Of a DNA stretch of 64,000 nucleotides, positions 46,189-56,218 are shown piece after piece. The notes under the pieces are model-generated. The model ran no database searches, had not been told where the DNA came from, and saw only the letters and a program-made list of their open reading frames with translations. The stretch is from positions 73,677-137,676 of the forward strand of contig NZ_AWQQ01000042.1 of NCBI RefSeq assembly GCF_002607855.1, given 5' to 3'. Source of the DNA: Desulforamulus profundi. Its GTDB lineage: Bacteria > Bacillota_B > Desulfotomaculia > Desulfotomaculales > Desulfotomaculaceae. Within the stretch, counting starts at the first letter, position 1; every line of letters begins with the position of its first letter. Made by a program: the position numbers and the translations under genes.

Positions 46189-46440
46189 TTATTCTTCCGC
46201 CCTTAAAGCATCTAAATCGATCAGTCCTTTTTTAGCCCGCTGGGTGATAATTCCCCCGATGCGCCCCGACTCGGCAGAGGTCAGACCGCCCCAACCTTCT
46301 TTTTGAACCTTTTCGGCCAGTCCCAGTTCTTCGGCGATTTCTAGCTTTAATAGATCCATAGGCGTGGGCTGCTTTTCTTTTTTACTTTGTCCTCTGCCAG
46401 GTTCTTTAACCTTTGCCGGTATCTTTACCCTTGATTCCAT
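46189..46440 (-). CDS. small acid-soluble spore protein, alpha/beta-type (SspF-like)
   Basis: 83 residues from ATG 46440 behind GGAGGTT. A basic N-terminal region (VKIPAKVKEPGRGQSKKEKQ) precedes the SASP core: LLKLEIAEELGLAEKVQKEG with the Glu-Ile-Ala germination-protease site, then WGGLTSAESGRIGGIITQRA. Such proteins coat spore DNA and favour the spore photoproduct that SplB repairs. Expected to be sigma-G dependent; no clear promoter was identified by eye. Confidence 0.8.
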   Translation of the reverse strand: MESRVKIPAKVKEPGRGQSKKEKQPTPMDLLKLEIAEELGLAEKVQKEGWGGLTSAESGRIGGIITQRAKKGLIDLDALRAEE

Positions 46441-46838
46441 GATAACCTCCGAACAAGAACCCCCCCCCGCAAGGGAGGGTTTCTCTTTTGCCAGGCTCAT
46501 AATGGCTGTAACCCGGTTATGGCAGCAACCTGATCCATCCCAGACCCACATGGGGATGAGAGGGTACCGCAATAAACCAGGCTGCAACCCAAAGAACTAA
46601 ATAACAACGATCCGGATCATTAGATAGCCCCCGGGGAAATGCAAGCTATTATGAACCCTGGTCATATCATACCCCGGATTACCAAAAATATTTATGAATG
46701 CTGAAAGGTTAGCAATCATAAAATGTTGAAGAAAGCCGGTAAAAAGAATTTTTAGGAAAAAAATTTTTTCAGTAAAAGGAATTTTACAGGGTTAGCAAGA
46801 AAAATAAGTCAATAGAATAAATATAGTGAACGGATGAT
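46441..46838 (+). other. gap between the SASP gene and the glycine riboswitch
   Basis: About 400 nt without a supported gene. On the minus strand the SASP leader contains a hairpin (aaccctccc with gggggggg near 46460-46480). The part 46690-46838 is AT-rich and probably holds the gcv promoter; TATAGT at 46822-46827 is a possible -10. Confidence 0.4.
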
Positions 46839-47035
46839 GGCTGCGGGAGAGACCCCCTCGGGGGCGCCGAAGGAGCAAACCGGTTTTTTCGTGCTGAAGG
46901 AAAACGGTTAAACTCTCAGGCAAAAGGACTGCGACCGGACGTGACTCTGGAGAGCTCCTACCGTTTGGGCGGTGCAGGACACCAAAGGGGAAGCTTCATA
47001 AGGGAAGTCATCTCTCAGGTTAAAAGGACAGAGTT
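46839..47035 (+). promoter_or_regulatory. tandem glycine riboswitch of the gcv operon
   Basis: Aptamer 1 (about 46839-46934) has GCGGGAGAGACCCC, GCCGAAGGAGCAAA, ACTCTCAGGCAAAAGGACTG. Aptamer 2 (about 46935-47033) has CTCTGGAGAG, ACCAAAGGGGAAG and TCTCTCAGGTTAAAAGGACAG. The paired conserved cores and short linker are the classic gcvT element. The 3' strand of aptamer 2 P1 overlaps the left arm of the terminator below, so glycine binding should allow readthrough (ON switch). Confidence 0.95.
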
Positions 47036-47067
47036 ATACCAGCAACGGTATAATTCTGTCCTTTTCT
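47022..47067 (+). terminator. expression-platform terminator of the glycine riboswitch
   Basis: AAAAGGACAGAGTTATACC (47022-47040) pairs with CGGTATAATTCTGTCCTTTT (47046-47065) with one wobble, and a T-rich tail follows. Confidence 0.9.
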
Positions 47068-47131
47068 GTTTGACTGCGGCGTAAACAGTTTCTGCCCAGA
47101 ACATACTACTAGTACCAGGGAGGTGGCAGGT

Positions 47132-48225
47132 GTGACGGAAGTAAAGCGTACACCTCTATACAATGTCCACGTGGCAGCAGGGGCCAAAATGGTTGAATTC
47201 GGGGGCTGGTTAATGCCGGTCCAGTACGAGGGGATTCTAAAGGAGCACCAGGCAGTGAGATCTGCTGCGGGGCTGTTCGATGTTTCCCACATGGGTGAAA
47301 TACGAATCTCCGGCCAGGGGGCCAGGGATTTCCTTCAAAAACTTGTTACCAATGATGTATCCCGCCTGAAACCCGGTTGTGCACTTTATTCGCCCATGTG
47401 CAATCCGCAGGGCGGCACCATCGATGATTTACTGGTATATCAACTGGAAGACGACCAGTACCTGCTGGTGGTGAATGCCGCCAATATCCAGAAGGATTAT
47501 GACTGGGTCAAGAGTCAGGCAGCTTCATCGGTGATCATTGAAAACGTATCTGAGAAAACCTGCCAGCTAGCTTTGCAGGGGCCGGCAGCCCAAAGGATTT
47601 TACAGAAAATTACCGCCATTGACCTCCGTGACATTAAGTACTTCTGCTTTGTTTACGGGCGGGTGGAAGGGGTCGAGTGCCTGGTATCCCGCACCGGCTA
47701 TACCGGTGAGGACGGTTTTGAATTGTATTTTCCGGCGGAGCATGCCGAGGCCCTCTGGCAGGCCATCCTGGCGGCCGGCCAGTTGGGAGGAGTAAAACCG
47801 GTTGGCCTGGGTGCCCGGGATACCCTTCGTTTCGAAGCCTGCCTGGCCCTCTACGGGCACGAGCTGACCGATGAAATTTCCCCCTGATGGCCGGCCTGGG
47901 CTGGACGGTGAAATTTAACAAACCGGAATTTATTGGCAGGGAAGCGCTGTTAAAGGAGAAAGAAGCCGGTCCCACCCACAGGCTGGTGGGGTTGGAAATG
48001 ATCGACCGGGGGATTCCGCGCCAGGGCTATCCCCTTTATAAAGAAGACCGGGAAGTGGGTTGGGTTACTTCCGGGACCTTCGCACCCACCCTGGAAAAGA
48101 ATTTAGGTTTGGCTTATGTGGCGGTGCAATGGGCGAAAACAGGCGGCGAGCTGGACGTCATGGTCCGCAATAAACCGTTAAAAGCTCGCATTGTGCAGAA
48201 ACCATTTTATAAACGGGAGGTATAA
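47132..48225 (+). CDS. gcvT: glycine cleavage system T protein, aminomethyltransferase (one frame break)
   Basis: Tetrahydrofolate-dependent subunit that releases ammonia and makes methylene-THF. GTG 47132 after GGGAGGTGG. Motifs: [58 protein letters not shown] and [19 protein letters not shown]. One C is missing in the C-run 47880-47884 ([13 protein letters not shown]). Joined length is 364 residues, standard. First gene of the riboswitch-controlled operon. Confidence 0.95.
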
Positions 48226-48229
48226 GAGT

Positions 48230-48616
48230 ATGAATGTACCGGCTGAATTAAAGTACAGCAAAGAACACGAGTGGGTCAGGGTGGAAGGAAATCGCGCCAC
48301 CATCGGGATCACCGACTTTGCCCAGGAATCCCTGGGGGACATCGTATTTGTGGAACTTCCCTCCGTTGGGGACACCCTGGAGGCGGAGGAACCCTTCGGT
48401 GTTGTGGAGTCTGTGAAGACCGCCAGTGATTTGTATGCTCCGGTCAGCGGTAAAGTGGTAGAGGTAAACGACGGGCCGGTGGATGCCCCGGAAATCATTA
48501 ACCAGGACCCCTATGAGAAGGGTTGGCTGGTTGTGGTGGAAATGTCCGACCCGTCCCAGTTAAATGAATTGATGAGCGCCGAACAATATAAAGCGATGGT
48601 GGAAGAACAAGCATAA
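48230..48616 (+). CDS. gcvH: glycine cleavage system H protein
   Basis: Lipoyl carrier that shuttles the aminomethyl group between P, T and L proteins. 128 residues from ATG 48230 after GGGAGG. Starts [20 protein letters not shown]; the lipoylated Lys is in [18 protein letters not shown] (about residue 64). Intact. No lipoamide dehydrogenase (L protein) gene is in the window. Confidence 0.97.
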   Translation: MNVPAELKYSKEHEWVRVEGNRATIGITDFAQESLGDIVFVELPSVGDTLEAEEPFGVVESVKTASDLYAPVSGKVVEVNDGPVDAPEIINQDPYEKGWLVVVEMSDPSQLNELMSAEQYKAMVEEQA

Positions 48617-48638
48617 CCAGGGAAGAAGGTAGGTATTT

Positions 48639-49978
48639 TTGCGATTTATTCCTCATACAGAAGAAGAACGCCGGCAAATGCTTGACTTGTTGGGAATTGA
48701 GCATACCGACAGGCTGTTTGAAGAGATTCCCCGGGATGTCCGGCTCAACCGGGAACTTCAGGTGGAGGGCGGTTTATCGGAAATGGAACTGTCCCGCCAC
48801 ATGGCTTCTCTGGCCGGGATCAATACCGGCGTGGACGAAACCGTCTGCTTTTTAGGCGCCGGCGCCTATGATCATTATATACCCAGCGCAGTAAAACATA
48901 TTTTATCCCGCTCGGAATTTTATACGGCTTACACGCCTTACCAGCCCGAGATCAGCCAGGGTGTGCTGCAGTCCATCTTTGAGTATCAAAGCATGATCTG
49001 TCTCCTCACCGGTATGGATGCGGCCAACGCCTCCATGTACGACGGCGCCAGCGCCCTGGCTGAGGCGGCCCTGATGGCCTGTGCCGCCACCCGGCGGGAC
49101 CGCGTGGTGGTGGCAAAAACCGTACACCCGGAGTACCGGGAAGTGGTAAGGACTTATCTATATGGTTACGGCATCGAAATCTCGGAAGCACCTTCCGGGA
49201 GGGGCAGACAAAGGTTGAGGATGCCGCCGGCCTGTTAGATAACAAAACAGCTGCATTGCTGGTGCAGTACCCCAACTTTTTCGGCAGCGTTGAGGATTTG
49301 GCAAAGCTGGCGGAGGCCGCCCACGCGGTGGGAGCCCTGCTGGCGGTCTGCGCCGATCCCATAGCCCTGGGGCTGTTAAAGTCACCGGGTCAATGCGGGG
49401 CGGATATTGTAGTGGGGGAGGGGCAGTCCCTGGGGAACCCCCTGTCCTACGGCGGACCCTATTTAGGCTTTCTGGCCTGCAGGGAAAAATTCCTCAGAAA
49501 AATGCCCGGGCGAATCGTGGGGCAAACGGTGGATGTGGACGGACGCAGGGCCTATGTGATGACCCTGCAGGCCCGGGAACAGCATATCCGCCGGGACAAG
49601 GCCACTTCCAACATTTGTTCCAACCAGGCCCTGTGCGCCCTGGCGGCCACGGTTTATTTAAGCCTGGTGGGCAGGCAGGGTTTGCGGCAGGTGGCTGAAT
49701 TATGCCTGCAAAAAACAGCCTATGCAAGAAATCTGCTGTCGCAGCTGCCGGGTTACCAACTGCCCTGGCAGGCTCCGGTATTCAAAGAATTTGTCATTAA
49801 AACAAAGGTGGCCCCTGATATAATTAACCGGGAACTTTTAAAACATAATATCCTGGGCGGCCTGGATTTGGGCCGGTATTATCCTGAACTGGCCGGTCAC
49901 ATGCTGTTCTGCGTCACCGAAAAAAGAAGCCGGCAGGAAATCGACCTGCTGGCGGATCGATTGGGGGCCCTGTCATGA
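48639..49978 (+). CDS. gcvPA: glycine dehydrogenase (decarboxylating) subunit 1 (one frame break)
   Basis: Alpha half of the split, PLP-dependent P protein. TTG 48639 behind AAGGTAGG; starts [20 protein letters not shown]. Motifs: [78 protein letters not shown]. One C is missing at 49191-49192, after ISEA ([16 protein letters not shown]). About 446 residues. Its end overlaps gcvPB by 4 nt. Confidence 0.95.
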
Positions 49979-51429
49979 CGGAAAAACTGATCTTTGAACT
50001 GGGTTTGCCCGGACGCCAGGGCGTGGCGTTTCCGGCCAATGATGTCCCGGCAACAGCCCTTCCTGAGCTGCTGCCCCAGGAATTTATAAGGGAACAGGCC
50101 CCACCGCTGCCGGAGGTTGGTGAATTGGATGCGGTACGCCACTTTGTGAGGCTTTCCCGGATGAATTTTGGTGTGGATGTGGGGTTTTACCCCCTGGGCT
50201 CCTGCACCATGAAATACAATCCAAAGGTGGCGGAGGATGCAGCAGCCTTAAGCGGCTTTGCCAATTTGCACCCCTACCAGCCGGTGGAACTGAGCCAGGG
50301 CGCCCTGCGACTGATGTATGAGACCCAGCAGGATTTGGCGGAAATTACCGGTATGGACGCCTTTACGCTGCAGCCTGCCGCCGGTGCCCACGGTGAGATG
50401 ACCGGCATGCTGATTATCAAGGCCTACCTGGAAAGCAAAGGGGAGATCGGTCGCACCAAGGTGATTGTACCGGACTCCGCCCACGGCACCAACCCGGCCA
50501 CCGCCACCCTCTGCGGCTTCCAGGTGGTGGAGGTCAAATCCGACGAGCGGGGCGGCGTGGACCTGGAAGCATTAAAGAAAGTATTGGGGCCGGACGTGGC
50601 GGCGCTGATGCTGACCAACCCCAGCACCCTGGGACTGTTTGAGGATCAAATCAAAGAGATAGCCGACCTGGTGCACCGGGCGGGCGGGCTTTTGTATTAC
50701 GACGGCGCCAACCTCAATGCCATCATGGGATATGCCCGGCCCGGCGATATGGGCTTTGATGTGGTACACCTGAATCTGCATAAAACCTTCGGCACCCCCC
50801 ACGGCGGAGGAGGTCCCGGTGCCGGGCCCGTGGGCGTCAAGGCGGAACTGGCGCCCTTTTTACCCAAACCGGTTGTCATTAAACAGGAAGGCAGCTACCT
50901 GCTGGATTACAACCTTCCCCGGTCCATTGGCAGGGTGAAGGCCTTTTACGGCAATTTCGGTGTGGTGGTGAAGGCTTATACCTACCTACGAGCCCTGGGC
51001 GGCCAGGGATTAAAGCAGGTATCGGAATTTGCGGTACTAAATGCCAACTATTTAATGGGGCGGCTGTCGAACCATTTGCGAATTCCTTACCCGAGGGTGT
51101 GCATGCACGAGTTTGTGGCCTCACCCCCCAAAGACCTGAAAGAACGCGGCATCAAAACCCTGGACATCGCCAAGCGGCTGTTGGACTACGGGTATCACCC
51201 GCCCACCGTCTACTTCCCGCTCATTGTCGAGGAAGCTATTATGATTGAACCAACGGAAACCGAAAGCAAAGAGATCCTGGACCAATTCGCAGACATCTTG
51301 GTCAAAGTTCTGGAAGAGGCCAGGGACAATCCGGAGACACTGAAGAATGCGCCCTATACCACCCCCGTGCGCAGGCTGGATGAGGTGACAGCCGCCCGCA
51401 AGCCGGTGCTGGGCTGGTTGCCGGAATAA
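49975..51429 (+). CDS. gcvPB: glycine dehydrogenase (decarboxylating) subunit 2
   Basis: Beta half of the P protein, 484 residues, intact. ATG overlaps the gcvPA stop. [46 protein letters not shown] and the PLP-lysine loop [18 protein letters not shown] (Lys about residue 270). Together with GcvPA it decarboxylates glycine and loads GcvH. No clear terminator was seen directly after it. Confidence 0.97.
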   Translation: MTEKLIFELGLPGRQGVAFPANDVPATALPELLPQEFIREQAPPLPEVGELDAVRHFVRLSRMNFGVDVGFYPLGSCTMKYNPKVAEDAAALSGFANLHPYQPVELSQGALRLMYETQQDLAEITGMDAFTLQPAAGAHGEMTGMLIIKAYLESKGEIGRTKVIVPDSAHGTNPATATLCGFQVVEVKSDERGGVDLEALKKVLGPDVAALMLTNPSTLGLFEDQIKEIADLVHRAGGLLYYDGANLNAIMGYARPGDMGFDVVHLNLHKTFGTPHGGGGPGAGPVGVKAELAPFLPKPVVIKQEGSYLLDYNLPRSIGRVKAFYGNFGVVVKAYTYLRALGGQGLKQVSEFAVLNANYLMGRLSNHLRIPYPRVCMHEFVASPPKDLKERGIKTLDIAKRLLDYGYHPPTVYFPLIVEEAIMIEPTETESKEILDQFADILVKVLEEARDNPETLKNAPYTTPVRRLDEVTAARKPVLGWLPE

Positions 51430-51448
51430 TTTAAAGATAGGCCAAAGG

Positions 51449-51478
51449 TTGCCTTTATAAATTAGACTGTGATATACT
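51449..51478 (+). promoter_or_regulatory. promoter before the metal-efflux gene
   Basis: TTGCCT (51449-51454), 18-nt spacer, TATACT (51473-51478), just upstream of the structured leader. Confidence 0.5.
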
Positions 51479-51489
51479 GTCACCGTCAG

Positions 51490-51590
51490 GCCAATGTAAA
51501 AAGGCCGGGCCTGTTCAGGCAGCGGAGCTACCCGTGGGACTTCATCTGACCCTCAAAAGATGAGGTCTCCCGGGTTTTATTTTTACCATC
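51490..51590 (+). promoter_or_regulatory. probable NiCo (czcD-type) riboswitch with terminator
   Basis: The leader contains AGGCCGGGCCTG, CAGGCAGCGGAGCTACCC and a 3' CTCCCGGG, words I associate with the czcD/NiCo four-way-junction riboswitch, directly before a cation efflux gene as expected. ACCCG.GGGAC..CATC (from about 51530) can pair with GATG..GTC.CCCGGGT (to 51575) followed by T-rich sequence. This terminator uses part of the aptamer, so metal binding could switch the gene on. Confidence 0.65.
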
Positions 51591-51618
51591 TGAGGTATAT
51601 CTAACAGGGGGGCTACCG

Positions 51619-52596
51619 ATGGAAAACGTGAACGTACTGGATAAAAAGTTAAAAGTCGCACGCCTTTCTATCCTATCCAATACCTGTTTAACCACAGGTA
51701 AACTGGTGGTGGGTTTGAGCATGGGGTCGGTGGGGGTTATTTCCGAAGCCGTCCATTCCGGCTTAGATTTGATTGCCTCTTTTATTGCCTTTATGGCGGT
51801 TCGGCAATCCGGCAAACCGGCGGACGAAAACCACCCTTACGGCCACGGCAAGTTTGAAAACCTGGCCAGCATCGTCGAGGCGATACTGATCCTGGCTGCT
51901 GCTGTAGGGATCTTTCTCCAGGCGGTACCCAGAATTTTACACGGGGGCAGCGAAATTGAATCCCTGGGTTGGGGCGCGGCGGTCATGGTTATCTCGGCGG
52001 CGGCGAACTTTATCATCTCCAGAAAGCTGATGCAAGTCGGCAAAGAAACCGACTCACCGGCCCTGGTGGCGGACGGTTGGCACCTGCGGACGGATGTTTA
52101 CACATCCCTGGGTGTCCTGGTGGGGTTGGGGGCCATTTATCTAACTGGTTATACCATCCTCGACCCGATCATCGGCATTGCCGTGGGTATTCTTATTGTG
52201 AAAGCCAGTTTTGATTTGATCCGGGAGTCCATGGGCGTTATGCTGGATGTAAGTTTGCCTTCGGAGGAAGAGGAGGTTATTAAGCGGGTACTGCTGAAGC
52301 ACTCGAATCAGTTCCTGGAGTACCACGGTTTACGGACCCGCAAGTCCGGGCCTTATCGTTATGTGGACCTGCACCTGGTGGTTCCCAGGCACCTGCCGGT
52401 GGGTGCCGCCCATATACTCTGCGATCTTATCGAACAAGAAATTGAAGAAGCACTGCCCGGGGTTCAGGTATTAATACACTGTGAACCCTGTGAAGCAATA
52501 GAGGACCCTCAGGAAATAACTTGTACATCCTCCTCCTGTAACACCGGCGCCGGCTGCCCAAAGGGACGCTGCCCCAAAGACCATAAAACGGAATAA
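51619..52596 (+). CDS. cation diffusion facilitator metal exporter, Cys-rich tail
   Basis: 325 residues. Six membrane segments; metal sites in TM2 and TM5 appear as EAVHSGLDLIASF and ADGWHLRTDVYTSLG, plus HPYGHGKFE in the loop. The C-terminal cytoplasmic domain (about 210-295) ends in a tail rich in Cys (CEPCEAIEDP, CTSSSCNTGAGCPKGRC) that could bind metal. CDF proteins export Zn, Co, Ni or Fe in exchange for protons. The leader suggests Ni/Co control. ATG 51619 after GGGGGG. Confidence 0.9.
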   Translation: MENVNVLDKKLKVARLSILSNTCLTTGKLVVGLSMGSVGVISEAVHSGLDLIASFIAFMAVRQSGKPADENHPYGHGKFENLASIVEAILILAAAVGIFLQAVPRILHGGSEIESLGWGAAVMVISAAANFIISRKLMQVGKETDSPALVADGWHLRTDVYTSLGVLVGLGAIYLTGYTILDPIIGIAVGILIVKASFDLIRESMGVMLDVSLPSEEEEVIKRVLLKHSNQFLEYHGLRTRKSGPYRYVDLHLVVPRHLPVGAAHILCDLIEQEIEEALPGVQVLIHCEPCEAIEDPQEITCTSSSCNTGAGCPKGRCPKDHKTE

Positions 52597-52662
52597 GCGG
52601 TCAAAAGGCTTTGGAATAATACGTTTGTTCAAAAATAGATCGCTGTATTGATATGGAACAAA

Positions 52663-52702
52663 AAAAAGAGGGGTTGCCCACGGAGAGGCAATCCCTCTTT
52701 CT
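52663..52702. terminator. bidirectional terminator between CDF and EamA genes
   Basis: AAAGAGGGGTTGCC (52665-52678) pairs with GGCAATCCCTCTTT (52687-52700) with one G-U; A- and T-runs flank it. Confidence 0.88.
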
Positions 52703-52704
52703 GT

Positions 52705-53601
52705 CTATATTCCCTTAACTTCCCCGGGTTGAGATTCTGTTCTGATAACGTCTTTAAGTTCTGCCACCAGCATGCCGGTTAGGATCAGGAGGCAGCCCAC
52801 CCACTGGCGGGCGGTGAGGATTTCTTCTGCCACCAGCCAACCTGTTGCCGCAGCGAAAACCGGTTCCATAATAAAGATGATGGCGGTATGGGTGGGAGAT
52901 GTAAATCGCTGTACGGAATTTTGTATCAAGAAGGCCAGGGCGGTGGCAGGGATGGCCGTGATTAACAGACCCATCCAGACAGGCCTGGTAAAGTGGTCGG
53001 GCATGGTTTCCCAAAGGGCTCCGCAGCCCATGCTGATGACCGCCACCACACCGATTTGCAAGATGGCCAGCAGGACCGGATCATGACGGGGTGCGTAGCG
53101 TCCCACCAGGAGAATGTGCCCGGCGTAGGATAAGGCACAAAAGAAAACCAGTACATCACCGAAATTGACTGTCAGGTTATCTCCCAGGGAGAGCAGGGCC
53201 AGACCTACCGTGGCGCTGGTTACCCCCAGCAAAGCCGCAGGACCCGGCAGTTTTTTTGTGACAAGGGATGAAATAAGAGGCACCAGGACTACCGCCAGTC
53301 CCGTGATAAAACCTGCATTGGAAGCGGTGGTATACTGTAAGCCCACCGTTTGAAAAGCGTACCCGGCAAACAAAAAGGCACCGATGATTAAACCGGCCTT
53401 TGAGGTTTCCACATCCAAACGTGCAAATCTCTTCCAGTAAATAAGACCCAAAAAAGCAAAGGCAATGGCGAAACGGATGCCGATAAAATAATAGGGCCCA
53501 ATGCCGGATAGGGCGTCTTGAACCACCACAAAGGTGACACCCCAGGCAAAGGTGACCGCCAGTAAAGCAAGATCCGCTTGAAGCTGCTGCATTTTTGACA
53601 T
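52705..53601 (-). CDS. EamA/DMT family transporter
   Basis: 298 residues from ATG 53601 behind GAGGAG (an upstream in-frame start lacks support). Ten membrane segments in two EamA repeats: LALLAVTFAWGVTFVVVQDA in the first, and LIQNSVQRFTSPTHTAIIF, MEPVFAAATGWLVAEEIL in the second. The family exports amino acids or metabolites; the substrate cannot be told from sequence. Convergent with the CDF gene. Confidence 0.88.
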   Translation of the reverse strand: MSKMQQLQADLALLAVTFAWGVTFVVVQDALSGIGPYYFIGIRFAIAFAFLGLIYWKRFARLDVETSKAGLIIGAFLFAGYAFQTVGLQYTTASNAGFITGLAVVLVPLISSLVTKKLPGPAALLGVTSATVGLALLSLGDNLTVNFGDVLVFFCALSYAGHILLVGRYAPRHDPVLLAILQIGVVAVISMGCGALWETMPDHFTRPVWMGLLITAIPATALAFLIQNSVQRFTSPTHTAIIFIMEPVFAAATGWLVAEEILTARQWVGCLLILTGMLVAELKDVIRTESQPGEVKGI

Positions 53602-53852
53602 TTCTCCTCGATCCACCTCCGCCGGCCGGCAAGCATTCCTGTATATTTTCTCACTCAAACCCCGGGCTGTCAATTTAGACACCCAAACCTTTTCAGATTT
53701 TCTAGAAATTTTAATTTTAGGTTAAGAAGGAATTTGACTGAATTAGGAGAATTAAATTTTTATGAATTGTAGTAAGTATTTATTCGCTGCTGCAGTTTTT
53801 TGCACCTGAGGTGCGGAATTATATTCTTTAATATTTTTTAAGGAGGAATTTT

Positions 53853-54656
53853 GTGAAGAAGGTTTTCAAATTTGCTATGCTGGCCGCAATGGTACTGGCC
53901 CTGGCAGTCAGCGCAGTGGGCTGCGGAGGCAGCCAGCCGAAGGAACAGGCCAAAGAACCCGCCAAGGATGCTGCTAAACCCAAATTAGTGGTAGGGTCCG
54001 ACACCACCTTTGCTCCCTTTGAATTTACCGATCCGAAAACTGGCAAGTATATTGGCTTTGACGTGGAATTAATTCAGGCGATTGCTGACGAAGCCGGTTA
54101 TGAACTGGATTTCCAAAGCATGGCCTTTGACGGCTTGATTGCCGCCCTGCAGGCCAATCAAATTAATGCTGCCATTTCTGCCATGACCATTACCCCGGAA
54201 CGTGCAAAAGTAGTAGACTTCAGTGAGCCCTATTACAAATCGGGGCTGATTGTAGCCGTACAGACCAAAAACAATGATATTAAAGGTTTTGAGGATCTGA
54301 AAGGCAAGAAGATCGCCGTACAAAGCGGCACGACCGGCGCTATGCAGGCGGAAAAAGCCACTGACAAGGATAAGATCACTTACTTCACCAACACCGACCA
54401 GGCCCTGCTGGAACTGAAAAACGGCGGTGCAGATGCGGTGATCAACGACTATCCGGTTAGTGCTTACTTTATTCAACAGGGCAACAACGATGTGAAACTG
54501 GTGGGCGAGATTCTCTCCGCTGAAGAGTACGGTATCGCTGTTCCCAAGGGTCAAACCGAAACCCTGGAAAAGATTAACGCCGCTCTCAAAAAATTAAAAG
54601 AGAACGGAAAGTATGCTGAAATTTACAAGAAGTGGTTTGGCGAAGAACCGAAATAA
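53853..54656 (+). CDS. glnH: amino acid ABC transporter substrate-binding lipoprotein (GlnH-like)
   Basis: 267 residues, GTG 53853 after AAGGAGG. The signal peptide ends LALAVSAVGCGG (lipid-anchored Cys about 24), then a low-complexity EPAKDAAKP linker. Binding-protein marks: LVVGSDTTFAPFEFTD, GFDVELIQAIADEAGYEL, AAISAMTITPERAKVVDFSE and AVQSGTTGAMQAEK. Most similar in pattern to glutamine or polar amino acid binders; the ligand is inferred. A hairpin downstream may set its higher level relative to glnP-glnQ. Confidence 0.9.
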   Translation: MKKVFKFAMLAAMVLALAVSAVGCGGSQPKEQAKEPAKDAAKPKLVVGSDTTFAPFEFTDPKTGKYIGFDVELIQAIADEAGYELDFQSMAFDGLIAALQANQINAAISAMTITPERAKVVDFSEPYYKSGLIVAVQTKNNDIKGFEDLKGKKIAVQSGTTGAMQAEKATDKDKITYFTNTDQALLELKNGGADAVINDYPVSAYFIQQGNNDVKLVGEILSAEEYGIAVPKGQTETLEKINAALKKLKENGKYAEIYKKWFGEEPK

Positions 54657-54693
54657 CTGTCGACTGACAAAACAATATGATGTACAATAATGT

Positions 54694-54724
54694 ATGCGTA
54701 ACATTTACTGTTACGCATATTTTG
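54694..54724 (+). terminator. intercistronic hairpin between glnH and glnP
   Basis: ATGCGTAAC (54694-54702) pairs with GTTACGCAT (54710-54718), with a short T-rich tail. Probably a partial terminator or mRNA stabiliser. Confidence 0.7.
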
Positions 54725-54753
54725 TGCGACTAGTTAATTAGGCAGGTGAAGGT

Positions 54754-55419
54754 ATGGAACTCTTACAGATTTGGAAAGACGCTGTACCTTTTTTAATGGT
54801 AGGTTTAAAACTAACCATACAGCTTACCGTTTTAGCGGTATTATTTGGGTGTATTATCGGTTTATTTGTCGGCCTGGGTAAGATGAGCAAGATTCCACTT
54901 ATTAAAATCCCTTCTGTTATTTATATTGAATTTTTTCGTGGCTCCCCGTTGCTGGTACAAATTTTCATGATATATTTTGGTCTTTCCCAGGTATTGGGTC
55001 ATTCCGTTGATAAGTTTTGGTCCGCAGTGGCTGTACTGAGTTTAAACAGTGGAGCCTATTGTGCAGAAATTTTTCGTGCAGGTATCCAATCCATTGAGCG
55101 GGGCCAAATGGAGGCAGCCCGTTCCTTAGGTATGACCCATGTACAGGCCATGCGGTATGTCATTCTTCCCCAAGCCTTTAAACGGGTGATTCCGCCCCTG
55201 GGTAACGAGTTTATCGCCATGATGAAAGACACTTCCCTGGTATCGCTTATTGGCTTGGTCGAGTTGGCCCGGTCAGGACAACTTATTGTTTCTACCACGT
55301 ATAATGCCTTTCAAGTTTGGTTCCTAGTTGCCATCTTTTATATTGTCATGACGGTAATTATTTCCGAATTCTTTGTCAACCGCATGGAGAGGAGGTTGCA
55401 GGCCGGTGATCGTAGCTAA
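54754..55419 (+). CDS. glnP: amino acid ABC transporter permease (GlnP-like)
   Basis: 221 residues, ATG 54754. HisMQ/GlnP pattern: [39 protein letters not shown], the EAA loop [20 protein letters not shown], and [20 protein letters not shown]. About five membrane helices. Its end overlaps glnQ by 14 nt, indicating coupled translation. Confidence 0.93.
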   Translation: MELLQIWKDAVPFLMVGLKLTIQLTVLAVLFGCIIGLFVGLGKMSKIPLIKIPSVIYIEFFRGSPLLVQIFMIYFGLSQVLGHSVDKFWSAVAVLSLNSGAYCAEIFRAGIQSIERGQMEAARSLGMTHVQAMRYVILPQAFKRVIPPLGNEFIAMMKDTSLVSLIGLVELARSGQLIVSTTYNAFQVWFLVAIFYIVMTVIISEFFVNRMERRLQAGDRS

Positions 55420-56128
55420 AAACGTGCATAAAAGCTTTGGCCAGCTCCAGGTCCTCCGGGGTATTGATTTACAAGTAAAGGAACAGGAAGTGGTGGTTAT
55501 TATCGGCCCCTCCGGTTCCGGGAAGAGTACTTTCCTGCGTTGCTTGAATTTACTGGAGGAACCAACCTCCGGGGAAATCACCATTGACGGCATGTGTTTG
55601 ACGGACAAGACCTCCGATATCAATCAAATCCGCCAAAATGTGGGGATGGTGTTCCAGCGTTTTAACCTGTTCCCCCATAAGACCGCTTTGGAGAATATTA
55701 CCCTGGCCCCCATCAAAGTAAAGGGTCTCACGGAAAATGAGGCCAACGCCATTGCCAGGGATTTGCTGGCCAAGGTAGGGCTGCAGGATAAGGAACCATC
55801 TTACCCGGACCAACTGTCCGGCGGACAGCAGCAGAGGGTGGCCATTGCCCGGGCCCTGGCCATGAAGCCCAAAGTGATGCTGTTTGACGAGCCCACTTCC
55901 GCCCTGGACCCTGAAATGGTTGGAGAGGTTCTGGCGGTCATGAAAGACCTGGCCCGGGACGGCATGACCATGGTGGTGGTAACCCACGAGATGGGCTTTG
56001 CCCGTGAAGTGGGCGACCGGGTGCTTTTTATCGACGAAGGAAGGGTGATCGAAGAAGGCACTCCGGAACAAATTTTTGGTAACCCCCAAAATGAGCGCAC
56101 CAGATCTTTCTTAAACAAAATTCTATAA
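55406..56128 (+). CDS. glnQ: amino acid ABC transporter ATP-binding protein (GlnQ-like)
   Basis: 240 residues from GTG 55406 after GGAGG. Walker [10 protein letters not shown] (about 33-41), Q-loop [20 protein letters not shown], signature [17 protein letters not shown], Walker [16 protein letters not shown] and H-loop [12 protein letters not shown]. It drives uptake with GlnH and GlnP. A terminator follows. Confidence 0.95.
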   Translation: MIVAKNVHKSFGQLQVLRGIDLQVKEQEVVVIIGPSGSGKSTFLRCLNLLEEPTSGEITIDGMCLTDKTSDINQIRQNVGMVFQRFNLFPHKTALENITLAPIKVKGLTENEANAIARDLLAKVGLQDKEPSYPDQLSGGQQQRVAIARALAMKPKVMLFDEPTSALDPEMVGEVLAVMKDLARDGMTMVVVTHEMGFAREVGDRVLFIDEGRVIEEGTPEQIFGNPQNERTRSFLNKIL

Positions 56129-56131
56129 TCA

Positions 56132-56172
56132 CAACAGGAAACCCCACTTTTCCGGTGGGGTTTCCTGTTGTT
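56132..56172 (+). terminator. terminator after glnQ
   Basis: CAACAGGAAACCCCAC (56132-56147) pairs with GTGGGGTTTCCTGTTG (56155-56170), a perfect 16-bp stem. Confidence 0.85.
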
Positions 56173-56218
56173 GTATTTGATTTAATTGTTGTTCCAGGAG
56201 GCCAGGCGTGAATTAAAG

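Noticed and set aside
53790..53825. Operator-like palindrome GCACCTgAGGTGC before glnH
   Set aside because: It is a short perfect inverted repeat but matches no regulator consensus I can name; too little to call a site.
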